Origin: Metaphire vulgaris
Lineage: Eukaryota > Annelida > Clitellata > Crassiclitellata > Megascolecidae
Assembly: GCA_018105865.1 (NCBI GenBank)
Contig: CM030867.1
Location: 4,901,869 to 4,965,868, forward strand
Direction of reading: 5' to 3'
DNA: 64,000 bases
Made by a program: the position numbers and the translations under genes. The stretch's first letter is position 1, and every line of letters begins with the position of its first letter. The notes below the pieces were generated by a model. It did no database searches. It worked only from the letters and a program-made list of their open reading frames with translations, and was not told the DNA's origin. Shown here one piece after another: positions 33,756 to 44,467 of the stretch.

Positions 33756-34154
33756 CTTAAATAAAGACGGTGGCTAGATTTTGATCGCTCACTCGAATGC
33801 AGGAGAGAGAGATATAGTGTATTAATTTAATATGCTGGCAAATCAGGCCAAGATGATTGCATTGATTCAGTTTGATCACCCGATAGGAGAGATAGGGATA
33901 TTATCTCAGTAGTAATTACTAAATGCGTGAATTTACTGTGAATAAGTAAACGAATTCAACTACATTATGTACTAAGGTTACATAAATTTCTTTTCTAGAC
34001 ATATAATGAAATATTCAGAGTAAGGAAGGATGGGGTCTTTTTGGCCAGTGGGGATTTTCTGTCATGTCCATTTTGTGCCATCAATCGACAAGAGTGCAAC
34101 AAATAAATTACTGATAGGCCTACCTCCCTTTAGACCTATTAGAGTAATTAAGGT
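33756..34154. other. Unassigned sequence within the decayed hAT
   Basis: I see no coding motif, terminal repeat or tandem array here. Confidence 0.35.
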
Positions 34155-34235
34155 TGTTAACGGTTAATCGGTTAACCGGTTAACCGGTCCTAAACCAAGG
34201 ACCGGTCTTGTTGACCTTGACCGGTTAACCGTACA
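34155..34235. repeat. Palindromic AACCGGTTAACCGG cluster, likely DNA-transposon subterminal region
   Basis: GGTTAA and AACCGG units are packed in alternating orientation (GTTAACGGTTAATCGGTTAA, then CCGGTCC and GACCGGTTAACCG). Such clusters occur near the ends of some hAT elements, and a ZBED-type hAT fragment lies close by (35050-35555). At 34237 CAGTGCCGTTCATAAGTCTC follows a TA and resembles a Tc1-type end; no partner was found. Confidence 0.45.
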
Positions 34236-34542
34236 GTGCCGTTCATAAGTCTCGCATCACCCACCTGAAAAACTATTTACAGCCTTTTCTTGGCTTGCCC
34301 TTTCAATCGGACATCATAATTCCATATTATTTTATACCAATTTGTTGGAAATTCAATTCTGCACCCATTTCCGCAATCAATTTGTCTCTTTTATAAACTT
34401 TCCTATTGATTATTATGCAAGGAAGCGTTAGAGCCGGATTCTGCACAATACTGGATTCGAAGTCATCCAATGAACCTATGTCTTTCTCAACCAATTGAAG
34501 CATCAAATCCCACAGCCAATACCTGCGTGACAATTCGGTTAG

Positions 34543-35370
34543 TCAATGTTTATTAACCAGCGCACTCAGATATTCTGGGCAGTGTGGATCATAAAGGGCT
34601 CGGAAAGTGAGCCAACAACGCTTGAAAACAATACGCTGTTGAACGCGTAACCAGTGGAGGCGGTCTCTCAGCAGTGGCATGATGTGGTCATTCCAGCGAC
34701 AACCGAAGACCACTCGTGCAGCCAGATTCAGTACGGACTGAAGTCGATTTAGCTTGTTTTCCGGGAGGCCTAGCAGGACACTGTTACAGTAGTCCATTCT
34801 TAACAAGACGAAGGCCCGTACAAGCTGAACAGCCGCACTCACCGTTAGGTAGCGCCGAACCAGCTTGACCCTCCGTATCTGGTAATGACAGCATCGGATA
34901 ACGTTGTTGGTGTGTGCATCAAACGATAGCGTTTCGTCCAAAAGCACACCTAAGAGATGCACACTCGCCACAGGAACAACAATGGCATCACCCACAGTGA
35001 AAGGGACTCGACTCAACAACTTCCTTCTTCCTACCAACACTCTAGTCAAATCATCGTTAATCCCATGAGCAGTGACACCCATATAACTCTTCTTTAAGCA
35101 GCTCCAGATATCAGCAGTAGTGCAAACTGCAATCGATGCCTTGATTTGTTCCTTCACAAAGTTGACAACGTGCAAAGTCATGTCATTGATTTTATTCGAT
35201 AGGGTTGCTCGGCACATCACAGTTGATGACAGAGATAATCCTGTTATGAGTTTAATGAAGAACTGCTTTTCAACAGTTCTTAAAGGTTGAAATTCGCTAA
35301 CAACGTATTTGACAACCAAGTCGTTCACCTTCCTTTGAGTTATGGATTTTAGGGAACCTTTCTTCTGCAC
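34543..35370 (-). pseudogene. 275-codon open frame fusing a hAT transposase part to a CR1 reverse transcriptase C-terminus
   Basis: Residues 1 to about 107 (35370-35050) read VVKYVVSEFQPLRTVEKQFF, TLSNKINDM, CTTADIWSCLKKSYMGVTAH, as in ZBED-type hAT transposases (F-x-x-V-E...T-x-D-x-W-T-S...S-Y-x-G-V-T-A-H). From about residue 108 on it reads PFTVGDAIVVPVASVHLLGV, LLRMDYCNSVLLGL, AARVVFG, LHWLRVQQRIVFKR, as in the C-terminal half of CR1-type proteins. The frame is continuous over the junction near 35049. The simplest reading is a 5'-truncated CR1 inserted in frame; function is not implied. Confidence 0.8.
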
Positions 35371-35555
35371 TTTCTGTCAAGCAAAGTCAGTTGCTTTGAG
35401 GTATTCTTTCGAGCTTTTTTGCCGATCGAAGCAATTCTGGAATCATCGCTAGTATTTCCTCGTTTGCGACTGCTGTGTTGTAATTTCTTGTATTCGGTAT
35501 ATTCAGCGACTTTGCTTGGATGTGTAGTGTGCAAAGTTAAATAACAAAACAACAT
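35349..35555 (-). pseudogene. hAT transposase N-terminal fragment (after a BED-type zinc finger)
   Basis: The minus frame reads HTTHPSKVAEYTEYKKLQ, resembling the 'H..HP' end of a BED zinc finger followed by its linker, then a basic stretch. It overlaps the next frame by about 20 bases in a shifted frame, so one frameshift separates it from the hAT part at 35050-35370. The metal-binding cysteines upstream are not recognisable. Confidence 0.6.
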
Positions 35556-35639
35556 TTATAAATTATAACAATATTAAGATAAGATGATTAATTTTATAAT
35601 TTAATACAGTAGTACAAATACAGTAAAGACTACAGGCAT

Positions 35640-36047
35640 TTCATAATCGCTGCCAGAGACAGATTCTCTGCATTCACTGGTTTGACTTTGTGACCAATGA
35701 AGCAGTCTCCAAACAGACTACCTTCCTGCCAGTGACAGAAATTATCACGCGACGCCACCTGTCTCTCTTCGGTCACGTGGCTTGCCAGGACAACAATATT
35801 CAGGCCCACCGTGCTCTCGCCTGCGCTATTGCTTGACGCACCAAAACACATCCTCCTCCGAGCTGGAGAAGACCTCCTGGCAGACCACACGGTACATGGC
35901 CCCAGCAGATCAGCGATGGTCTTCCTTCCACAATTCTTCATGAATGGCACTCAGTCATCAGTCGCGGTCACAACTCGCGCAACATGAGATTGGCACAACG
36001 GACCTCCGTCGTCCATATGAACTAATGAATGAATGAATGAATGAATG
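35640..36047 (+). mobile_element. LINE 3' end with (GAAT)n tail inserted between hAT fragments
   Basis: The plus strand reads ITRRHLSLFGHVACQDNN and AHRALACAIA, then PSWRRPPGRPHGTWPQQISD. This is the C-terminal 'RR..LFGHV.R....PPGRPR.TW' pattern of some LINE proteins. A (GAAT)n tail at about 36022-36047 ends it. It separates two hAT transposase pieces. Confidence 0.7.
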
Positions 36048-36390
36048 GATCAAGAACTGAAGCAAATTGACTTGTGAAATCGGAGAGCATTAAGTCTATG
36101 ACCTCTTTTGAGCCACTAAATTGGTGCAGATGACACTCTAAATTTAGAAGTGATGGCAGAACATATGACATCGATTGTGAGTCAGTTTGAAGAACGTCAG
36201 TTGTTGTGCTGAAGGGTTCCAAAAGGTCAGTCGTCTTGTCCATCCAAACCTCCTCACTTGCTAGTAAGGTGTCAATCTTAGCTTCACCCAATATTTCATT
36301 AATGTGACTCTTAATTTCCATTAGCCTCCTTCCCAGTTGATAAGTACTATTCACCTCGTTGTGCAATCTGAAATCACCTGTCTTCCACAT
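36048..36390 (-). pseudogene. hAT transposase fragment, central to C-terminal
   Basis: The minus frame reads LHNEVNSTYQLGRRLMEIKS, WMDKTTDLLEPFSTTTDVLQ and SMSYVLPSLLNLECHL, the 'TRWNSTYxMLxRLLE...L..PF...T..LS...YP(T/V)...L' region of ZBED-type hAT transposases. On the minus strand it lies before the N-terminal pieces at 35050-35555, the reverse of their order in one protein, so two copies or a rearrangement must be involved. Confidence 0.75.
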
Positions 36391-36559
36391 TTTGCAACCA
36401 GTTTCTCCACCAAAACAGATGACTTTTTCAATTGTGCAACTAATTTTATCTCTCTGCTTTGAGAATCACTTCTATAATTATAGTTTGTTTTGGTGGCTCA
36501 ACAGGTAAGTTATGTATTTAAATCCAAAAAGACCTTTAAGAATTTTTTGGTATATGCTT

Positions 36560-36716
36560 ACAATTTCAGTTTTGGAAATAATTTTAGTTTCTATTCAGTT
36601 TCAGTTTTAGTGTTGCCTCAGTTTCTTTTCAGGTTCAGCTTTAGAAATAGTTTCAGTTTCAGTTTCAGTTAAATGTTTAAAAATAATTTCAGTTTAAGTT
36701 AACTGATATATCACTG
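36560..36716. mobile_element. One end of a hAT-type element with a TTTCAG array
   Basis: Read in reverse, the end at 36716 is CAGTGATATATCAGTTAAC, nearly the same as the ends of the elements at 2881 and 25696. Just inside it, 36565-36700 is a degenerate TTTCAGTTT array, the complement of the CTGAAA units of the 25696 element. The other end was not found. Confidence 0.6.
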
Positions 36717-36779
36717 CGTCAAAATGTGTTTTCAATGTATGCACTATATATGACATGTAAGGATTTTAAGTGTTGATCA

Positions 36780-37560
36780 GATAATGCTGATCTGTATTTG
36801 GATTTAACATACTTCATCATAGAAAATGTAATTTCACACAAATATGTAGTTCCAAAAGCAGAAATGAATTCACAAGCAAACTTTTAAATGAATAAACTGA
36901 TCACATGGAAGGCATTGATAGAATTCTGTCAAATTTTCTTACTTAAATTTGTTCTTCAGGATATCACTGGATTGCAAATCAATAATTTACATTTGCAAAT
37001 CAGAAGGTAAGTCTTCAATGACAGAGACAAAAGGATTCTAACGAGTCTTATTTTCAATGAACATGCATCCAGATCAGAGAACTGTTTCTGGAACTGTTTT
37101 CTCAAACTTGAATGATATCTTGAGCAAGCAAGCATGGAAAGTGGTCACAGCTTCTTGGCTATATTTGTCACAATGTGAAAAGTGACTGAAGCAGCTTCTT
37201 GATAACTGATTCTCTAAAAGTGCCAATTTCTGACCGAACTCTTTAACTTTGGAGTACAAATTGCAGATTAGTGCCATTTCACATTGTATTCAGATATTAA
37301 AATCATTAAGATGCATGAATAGATCTGCTGAAAATGCTATTTTTCAAAGCCATTCACTTTCTTTGTGCAACACAAGTGGACGGTTCCTGTCATTCAAGAA
37401 TATTTCAATCTTACTTCTCAAAGATCAAAATATTGAATCAGGACTTTTCCACAGTTAAGCCATCTCACTGAAGTGAAGTATTAAGCCATCTCACTCACAT
37501 TTCCATAAGGAAATCACGAAATTGTCCATGATTGAGTCCACAACTGAGACCATGAGATGT
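36780..37560 (-). pseudogene. hAT transposase C-terminal half (Charlie/ZBED5-like)
   Basis: Minus-strand pieces in order are YFTSVRWLNCGKVL (about 37470), MALICNLYSKVKEFGQKLAL with LENQLSRSCFSHF (37277-37190), FKFEKTV, and DLPSDLQMQIIDLQSSDILK with NKF (about 37010-36940), then LTEFYQCL. Proteins such as ZBED5 and FAM200 show the same order (VRWLSRGKVL ... KV..F..KL.LW...L ... LQ.ELIDLQ.D..LK..F). The N-terminal half is absent. Several stops and frameshifts are present. Confidence 0.78.
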
Positions 37561-37701
37561 TGGATATATATGGTAAAGAGTAAGACAGCTGTAATAATAT
37601 AATATTTTTGCAAATGTCATCTCTTGCCATGGGCTGGATTAAAGGCCTCAGCAGGCCATATACAGCCCGCGGGCCATACTTTGGAGACCCCGGCCTTATA
37701 T

Positions 37702-38101
37702 TTTGCTATTTGTATGTTAAGATTATAATATCAAATGATAGTTACTGAGAGGAAGCAGCCAATTCCCTGAGGACATTTTCTGAAAAGTGGTGCCTTTATC
37801 GGAAATGTAATAAATTATAAATAAAAATTAAAGCAAACAAGCCATTGGTCATCAATGAAAACATCTCTATCCCATTACTACATTGCATTGGCAGTAGCCA
37901 CTGTGGACCTTTTTTGCTCTTCAAAGATTTTGATGTGGCGGCGCCTTTTGATGTGGATTGAAAAGGTGGCACCTTTTTAGTGTGCTCACGGTTCCCCTGG
38001 AGCTAAAACCTGGTTATGCTAATGTTGAGAACATGGTATTTGCAGCAATAATAATCCAAGTATTTTACTAACTTATTTATGGACTTTCTGACTTTTTTTA
38101 G
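37702..38101. other. Intron sequence before a GCP2 exon
   Basis: No element boundary or coding motif is visible. The stretch ends in the T-rich acceptor of the exon at 38102. Confidence 0.45.
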
Positions 38102-38163
38102 TTTCTTGTTGAAGAAAATGATGCATTCCAGAAAGAGAAATTACAGGAAGACTTCAATGATGC
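38102..38163 (+). CDS. TUBGCP2: TUBGCP2 internal exon followed by a U12-type donor
   Basis: The exon reads FLVEENDAFQKEKLQEDFND plus GC, two bases of an alanine codon (62 nt). It continues DPYSE into the family's 'F(M/L)VEE' segment. The acceptor is tttttag. There is no GT or GC donor where the homology ends; the next bases are ATATCCTT, the minor-spliceosome AT-AC donor consensus. Reading straight on gives an in-frame TAA within three codons, so the exon must end here. Joined to 45444 the protein continues as N-D-A-Y-W-E-Q, as expected for GCP2 (NDxYWxxRYxI). Confidence 0.88.
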
Positions 38164-38171
38164 ATATCCTT
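38164..38171 (+). promoter_or_regulatory. U12-type (AT-AC) 5' splice site
   Basis: ATATCCTT follows the last coding base and matches the U12 AT-AC donor consensus over all eight bases. A U2-type GT donor is absent at the point where the protein homology stops. The matching 3' end is at 45424-45443. No transcript evidence is available to me. Confidence 0.85.
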
Positions 38172-39284
38172 GCTAAAAAATTTTAGTCACATTGATTGTA
38201 GAAAAATCGTTGAGTCTCACCATTTGAAGATAATCCATGAATCTACCGTATATACTCGTGGATAAGTCAAGAATTTTATGCCTAAAAATGCGCTTAAAAG
38301 TGCAGAGTCAACTTATCTGTGAGTCAATCCAATTTTCCAAAGAATTTTGTAAATAAACACATTTCTAATGAATTACAACGTTAAACCATGTTGTGCCTAC
38401 CAATGTTTAAAGACGCTTCCATCAAAAGATGCTGGACGTCTGGCTTCTTTCTTAAGTTGGCACCATCGCTCTACAACAGTTACCTTTGGTTTATCAATTA
38501 ATTAGGGACCAACCAAGTAAGCAATTTTCATTGAGTAACGAATCCAAAATGTGCCATTTGCTTGGAACCGAGTAGTACCGGTACTAGTAATGGCAATTCC
38601 GAGTCCAGAGAGAAATTAAAATTTTCTAAATCAGATTAGACATTCTAGGACGAGTATTAATATTTATTAACTTTATTTTACACACAAATTCGAATGGCAG
38701 TCGCATTCGCAAATGGAAATGGCGGAGGTCGGTGGATACCATAGACCATAATATTTAGATTAAATAGAATTATGTAGACCTATTAAAAGTTTGATTTCAT
38801 TTTCACATTTGTAACTAATTGTGTGCATATTATTTGCCGAGGCAAATACTTCCAAAAATACTAATATTCGGCCGTGGTGAATGTCCAAAGCAATTCCAAG
38901 TGATCTGAGATCTCTACAATTAACGGCATGCCAGCAAAACTATTGCTAATCAATGCTTTTCCCCTCAGGTATTACAAGCTTTAACTGGGACCACCAAAGT
39001 TTTTGAAAAGTCCCGCTTCGACCCAGTTTTACAGTCGGCGGCCCAGCTCTAGGCAACAATCATGACGCGCAATGCATTCTGGTCTAGTAAGCAATGTGCC
39101 GGCAGTCCAGATGAATCATGACACCCATTTTCCTCGCAATGCATTATGGGATATAGCATTGTTGATGATCTTATTGGGATTGCTAACGGCATAAAGACAC
39201 TTGATCTGGCGTTCCTCAATCTATTTGCGAACCAAAATTCGCTTATTAAATGGATACATTTTGCCACTGCTTATCTATGGATGC

Positions 39285-39575
39285 AAGACTGTTCTGTCCA
39301 GACTAGACTATTGCAATTCCGTTCTTGCCGGCCTTCCAAAGTCTACACTGGCCGACCTGCAGTGTGTACCAAATGCTGCTGCACGTCTGGTGCTGGACCT
39401 GAAACCTCGAGACCACGTCACTCCGGCGCTTCGTGAACTTCATTGGCTTCCAGTCCAGTCACAGATACAACACAAACTATGCACGCTGATGTTCTGTACA
39501 TGGAATGGTCTTTGTCTGACCTATCTGGCCAATTTGCTCCAGCCAACATCTGGATTCAGTAACCTAGTTTATCGA
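39285..39575 (+). mobile_element. CR1-like LINE fragment (RLDYCNSVLAGL region)
   Basis: The plus frame reads LSRLDYCNSVLAGLPKSTLA, AAARLVLDLKPRDHVTPAL and LRELHWLPVQSQIQHKLCTL. It is the same family as 47915-48310, which supplies the downstream part. It ends where a minus-strand LINE begins. Confidence 0.8.
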
Positions 39576-40800
39576 GATAGCCTTTGAATCCGTTTATTGT
39601 TTCAACTGTCACTCCCACCTCGTCCAAACTGTTCCATTTGTCCACAACCCTTGCACTAAAAAAATTTTTCTTTCTTGGACCCACCCTCTGCTTAAACAAT
39701 TTGCATTTGTGGCCTCTTGTGCTGCTATAGTGTGCCATTGTAAAGAATCGATTGTATGGCACATCTACTTTCCCAGTCATTATTTTGTATGTTTCAATCA
39801 AATCCCCTCTCTCTCTTCTCTTTTCTAATGTTGTCAGTTGTCAGTGTTGTCAGTTGTCATTGTTGTCAGTTGTCAGTCCACAGCACAGTCCGTAGCTTAA
39901 ATTATGGCACCCATTGACCATCTTCTTTGCTCATCTTTGCACTTTTTCTAAAAGCTCTATATCTTTTTTCAAGAATGGATTCCATGCCTGAACACAGTAT
40001 TCTAGATGAGGCCTTACCAATGACTTATAAAGTTTTATGCTTATATCTTTGTCTCGACTCACTATTGTCCTTTTCATCATTCACAACATTTGGTTACCCT
40101 TTTTGCTGCCTCCATGCATTGGTGAGATGGATTCATACTTCTATGGATGATTACCCCAAGTTTCTTTCTTTTTCTGTTGTGGTTAGAACCTTCCCTCTAA
40201 AGAATATCCATTACCATTATTAGATTTCCCAACATGCATTACAGAACATTTATCAATATTGAAAAGCATCTGCCAGACCACTGAAACAATTTCCTTAGAT
40301 CCTCCTGTAAAATTTTAGCATCATCCTCCAAGTCTATATTTCTACATATCTTTGTATCATCAGCAAACTTTGAAATTTTGGATAGTAATCCTTCATCTAT
40401 GTCATTTATATATATTAGAAAAAGCAATGGCCCCAGCACTGAGCCCTGAGGCACTCCACTAATAACTCTTCCCCATTCTGAATGGCCTCCCCTAATGCCA
40501 ACCAATGTCTTCTTCCCTTCAACCAATTTTGAATCCATCTGAAAATATTCCTCCTTATTCCACAGGCCTTCAGTTTGGCAGCCAGCCTTATGTGTGGTAC
40601 TTTATCAAAAGCTTTGGCAAAATCTAAATATATTATGTCTACTGCCTTGCCCTCATCTAGCTTATCAAAAACCTCCTCCAGAAAGTCCAACAGGTTGGTC
40701 AGGCATGAACGCCCCTTTGTAAATCCGTGCTGACTATCTTTATCAATTTTATGCCTAGTCAAATGTTCCAAATGCTCTCTTTCAGTATTTTTTCCATAAC
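39556..40800 (-). pseudogene. LINE reverse transcriptase of a CR1-group family, minus strand
   Basis: Minus-strand pieces read HGFTKGRSCLTNLLDFLEEV, VDIIYLDFAKAFDKVPH, WLKGRRHW, VISGVPQGSVLGPLLFLIYI with NDIDEGLLSKISKFADDTKI (catalytic FADD), then a decayed middle, and ETYKIMTGKVDVPYNRFF with RVVDKWNSLDEV at the C-terminus. The F-A-K-A-F-D and G-V-P-Q-G-S motifs are intact. The style ('SGVPQGSVLGPLLFLIYIND') fits CR1-group elements related to Rex1/Crack, which I give as a guess. The endonuclease is missing. Confidence 0.8.
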
Positions 40801-40849
40801 TTTACCGATAACAGAAGTTAGGCTCAATACCAAGGTCCACTCAGGCACA

Positions 40850-41830
40850 GCTTGGGAGTCTGATTCACAGAACTAATAAGGCCTACACTTGATCACCAGA
40901 TCTACAGCAGCGGGAATGTGAGCGGAGAGCAAGCACTAATGGAACAGTTAAGTGATTGTGTTACTAGAATTTGGGACTGGATGGCAGAGAACTGCCTAAA
41001 GCTGAATGAAGATAAGACACAAATTATTAGGCTGGGTACAAGACAACAGATTCAAAAGATTACAATAAATATCTTACGCCATCGAATTTGCTACAGTGGT
41101 CAATAACCTTGGATTACTAATTTATAGCCAACTGTGATAATGGCCAACCACGTTGCATCAGTCTGCAGGAAGTCATTTTTCCAGCTTTGCCAGCTGTGAA
41201 CAGTGAGGAACTCGCTGACCCCTGATACAACTAGGATGCTCGCTCAAGCATTCATCAGCAGCAGTAGACTCGACTACTGCAACAACATTCTTATGGCATC
41301 AGCGATCGTCTGCTACAGAGACTTCAACTTGTTCAGAATGCAGCTGCACGCTTGGTGTCCCAGAGAAGCAAGTTTGACCATATTACGCCAGTCTTACGGG
41401 AGCTCCATTGGCTCCCGGTCAGTCTACGTGTTACTTTTAAACTTGGGACCAGCCTGTTCAAGGCTCAACATAGTCTTACTTCGCCATACCTAATTGACAT
41501 GTTCTGCTTGACGGCTAAGTTACCTGGTTGGTCGCATCTGCACTCCGCCCTGACCAGCACACTCGCAGTGCCTCAAACTCGGACAGGCTATGGTGATAAC
41601 AACCTGGCCGTTGCTTGCCCAGTTGTTTGGAACAGTCTGCCAGCATCATTGCATTCCTCTGTTTCCAGCATGACACTGTTCTCTTTTAGAAAACAACTGA
41701 AGACATCTTTGTTTGATCCGGCTTGCAACTGACATTAGCGCATTTGCTGCTTTGCATTATTTGCGCTCTATAAATGCTCTTAATATTGATGACAATAATA
41801 ATGACAATAATAATAACTTGGCCAAGTACC
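40850..41830 (+). pseudogene. CR1-like LINE, 3' part, with AAT-rich tail
   Basis: The plus strand has DWMAENCLKLNEDKTQIIRL, SRLDYCNNIL in one frame, and FDHITPVLRELHWLPVSLRV, AVACPVVWNSLPASLH and FRKQLKTSLFDPAC in another. The 3' UTR has TTTGCGCTCTATAAATGC and an ATAATAATGACAATAATAAT tail. Several frameshifts are present. The catalytic motif lies upstream of what is preserved. Confidence 0.8.
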
Positions 41831-42197
41831 TTCCTTGGTCATTCCCTCCCCCTCCCTCGCGTCACTGACCATCAAGCACTCCATGAAAAACAAACACCCC
41901 AACCACTTTGGCCTGCAACCAGCTTGGAGACGGGATTGGAGAATAGAGTGGCCGTCTGTTGACCCAATTGCAATGTAGGTCATGCATAATTATACAATTC
42001 AAGAAGTCTGGGCTCCTAAAATGTTGTCAATTTATTCGCAAATTTCCTTAATTTTTCACCTAAAAACGGGGTCGAATTATCTGCGAGATTGACCTATCCG
42101 CAAGTATATACAGTAAGTAGTTGTTTTTATATATTCTTGGCTCTCATTACGCAAGTTTACACATTTTCAAAAGTTGTTAGCTTAAACACATCTAAAT

Positions 42198-42339
42198 CAG
42201 AGCTCGAATTGCTGGGGGGTTGGGGGGTTCAACCCTCCCTTTAAAATGGTATACCAGTGGTATTTACATAAGGCAGTGGGGCTGTCTCTGATAATACTCG
42301 CCATGACCCCCCTTTCATTTTCTCACAATTCGAGCACTG
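42198..42339. mobile_element. hAT-type MITE, 142 bp
   Basis: The ends CAGAGCTCGAATTG and CAATTCGAGCACTG are inverted (13 of 14). Perfect 8 bp target duplications ATCTAAAT lie at 42190-42197 and 42340-42347. G and C runs (GGGGGGTTGGGGGG / CCCCCC) lie just inside the ends, as in the element at 4380-4712. Confidence 0.92.
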
Positions 42340-42394
42340 ATCTAAATGATTCTGACATGCTGGTTTCAAATATCATCACATAACTTGCTTATTC

Positions 42395-44460
42395 AGGTCA
42401 GGTCAGGTCTTCATCCTCCAGCTGTGTCCAGCTATTGACTTCTCCACAACATCTCTCCAAAGTTCTCTGTCCCTTGCTATTTCTTCCAAAGTCATTCGGT
42501 GTCTTCCGTCTGTTTTTCCATTGAGATTCAGCCCTGCCATGTGCAGATCCTCTTCCAAACCGTCCACCCATCGTCTTTTAGGTCTTCCTTTAGAGCTTCT
42601 CCCCTCTGGTTTGTAGTTGAAAATTCGTTTTGGGTTTCTTATTTCTTCCATTCTGAGTATGTGTCCGGTCCATTTCATTCTTCTTTTTCTGATAACTTCC
42701 ATGATGCTCGGTTGGAATGTTCTCTCTCTAAATTCTTCATTTGTTATATGTTCTTTGTATCCAATCCTTAGTATTCTTCTAAGCCATTTATTTTCTGTTG
42801 CTATTAATTTTTTCTCCAGTTCTTTTTTTATGGTCCAAGATTCACATCCATAAATTAGTATTGGAATTACACAAGTGTTGAGAATTCTTAGTTTTGTTTT
42901 CATCCCAATGAAAATATGAAAATATTGGTATGTAGCCTGTTGAAGGTTGATCCTGCCATTGCTATTCTTCGTTTAATCTCCAAGTCCGAGCCTCCTTTTG
43001 CTTCCAATTCACTTCCCAAGTAAACGAAATTCTTCACTATTTCAATTTCTTTTCCGTTGTGTGATACTATTGACCATTCCCCAACTGTTTTTGTAATTGG
43101 CATAATTTTGATTTTATTAATGTTTATTTTTAGTCCAAATTTTCCACTCTCCATTATTAAGGCCAACGTTAGCTCTACAATCCTTGATAGGCATTCCGCT
43201 ATTAGACTTGTATCATCAGCATATTCTGCATCATCTATGTTACCTGGCTTTAGAGATGTTCCCAACCCATTCAGGTTTTCAATTCGTTTCATGATGTAAT
43301 CTTATATAATGTTGAAGAGTATTGGTGATAGAATACATCCTTGTCTAAATCCTGTTTTAATTTTGAACCATTCAGTTTCTTCTCCATCAATTCTGATACA
43401 TGCTAAAACTGTGCTGTATAAATTTTCAATTAGCCTTATTATTTTGACATGAATGCCATATTTCCCCAAGAGTTTCCATGCCCCTTCTCTCCAGATTGAG
43501 TCATAAGCTTGGGCAAAATCAATGAAGCACATAACCAAATGTTCATTAAATTCTAGTTTTTTCTCTCAATTAGTTGTAGAAGGATGAAGGGCCAGAGCAT
43601 CCTCTTCCTTTCCTGAATCCACACTGGTTTTCCCTGAGAGTTTCATCCACTGTGTCATTTATTCTGTTTAACTTGACTCTGGTGAAAACTTTCCCTGGTA
43701 CACTTAAAAGACTGATTCCTCTGGCGTTGTTGCATTCTTTTCTGTCTCCTTTCTTGTGTATTGGTATTATAATTGCTTTTCTCCAGTCTAATGGTGTTTT
43801 CTCGGTTTTCCATACTGCTGTCAAGACCCGATGTAGCCATCTGATTGTATATACACCAGTGGTTTGGAGCATTTCTGTTGTGATATTGCAGAGTCCTGGG
43901 GCTTTGTTTTTTTCTCATCTGTTTCACTGTCCTTTCTATCTCTTCCATTGTGATATCGTCTTCTTCCTCTAACTCATCCTCTAATTTACATCTATCCTCT
44001 GATTGATCAATTTCATTAAATGTTTCTTCTGTTTTGTTAGGGTCTTTGCGGTTTAGTATCTCATCAAAATGTTGTTTCCATCTGGCCATGATCCTTTCCT
44101 TCTCTGTTAATATTTCTCCATTTCTATCCTTAACTGGTTTAATGCTTATTATCTTTGTGATTGTGCTTCCACTTAGTTTGTGGACATTTGCAAAGAGTTT
44201 TTTGCTATCTCCTCTTTTGTAAGCATCTTCCATCTCATTTGCCATCTCTTCCAACATTTTATTCTTATCCCTGATTAATCTTTTCTTTAGCTGTATTCTT
44301 AATTCATTTAATTCAGTAGTCTTTTCAGTTCCATCCTTACCAAGATTCATGGCTGCTTCTTTAGATTTTCTTATTTCTGCCTGCAGTTCTTCTGTTTCTT
44401 TTGATATCCAGTTCCTTTTCTCAATGTTGCTTATTGGCTCAAGTTTAATTGAAAAATAAA
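42395..44460 (-). pseudogene. RTE-like LINE relic, minus strand, linker to C-terminus
   Basis: Read on the minus strand, a 274-codon frame (44479-43655) covers the linker (KRNWISKETEELQAEIRKSK, MARWKQHFDEILNRKDPN) and the DWRKAIIIPIHKKGDRKECN block. Then follow NQCGFRKGRGC, CFIDFAQAYDSIWREGAWKL with FRQGCILSPILFNI, EYADDTSLIAEC (catalytic YADD), KNFVYLGSELEAKGGS, and a 166-codon C-terminus (VIPILIYGCESWTIKKEL, RKRRMKWTGHILRMEEIRNP, KGRPKRRWVDGLEED). The 3' end has repeated CTGACCTGAC. It lacks the endonuclease; frames are broken at least four times. It closely matches 51455-53715. Confidence 0.88.
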
Positions 44461-44467
44461 GATTTGA

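Larger units (their letters stand above)
31070..37693 (-). mobile_element. Large decayed hAT element (Charlie/ZBED5-like) full of nested insertions
   Basis: The left end CAGAGGTCTCC with GCCGCAGGCC (31070-31100) and the right end GGCCCGCGGGCCATACTTTG plus GAGACCCCGG (37664-37693) are inverted repeats of the 'CAGGGGTCTCCAAACTTT...GGCCCGCGGGCC' kind known from Charlie-type hATs. Transposase relics of the matching type lie near the right end on the minus strand (36780-37560). The flanking 8-mers CCATAAAG and CCTTATAT agree at only 5 of 8, so the duplication has decayed or the ends are mispaired. Nested inside are a SINE-like repeat, a TTAA element, other hAT pieces and LINE fragments. Confidence 0.6.
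38246..42113. mobile_element. TA-flanked inverted-repeat element (CCGTATATACTCG ends) with nested LINEs
   Basis: TA lies at 38244-38245 and 42114-42115. The left end is CCGTATATACTCGTGGATAA and the right end, reversed, CTGTATATACTTGCGGATAG. The match continues weakly inward (TCAA...AATT, CCTAAAAA-like). About 2.6 kb of the 3.9 kb is nested LINE sequence (39285-41830). No transposase is recognisable. Such ends resemble widespread Tc1/mariner-type MITEs, but the superfamily is inferred from the TA flanks only. Confidence 0.7.
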
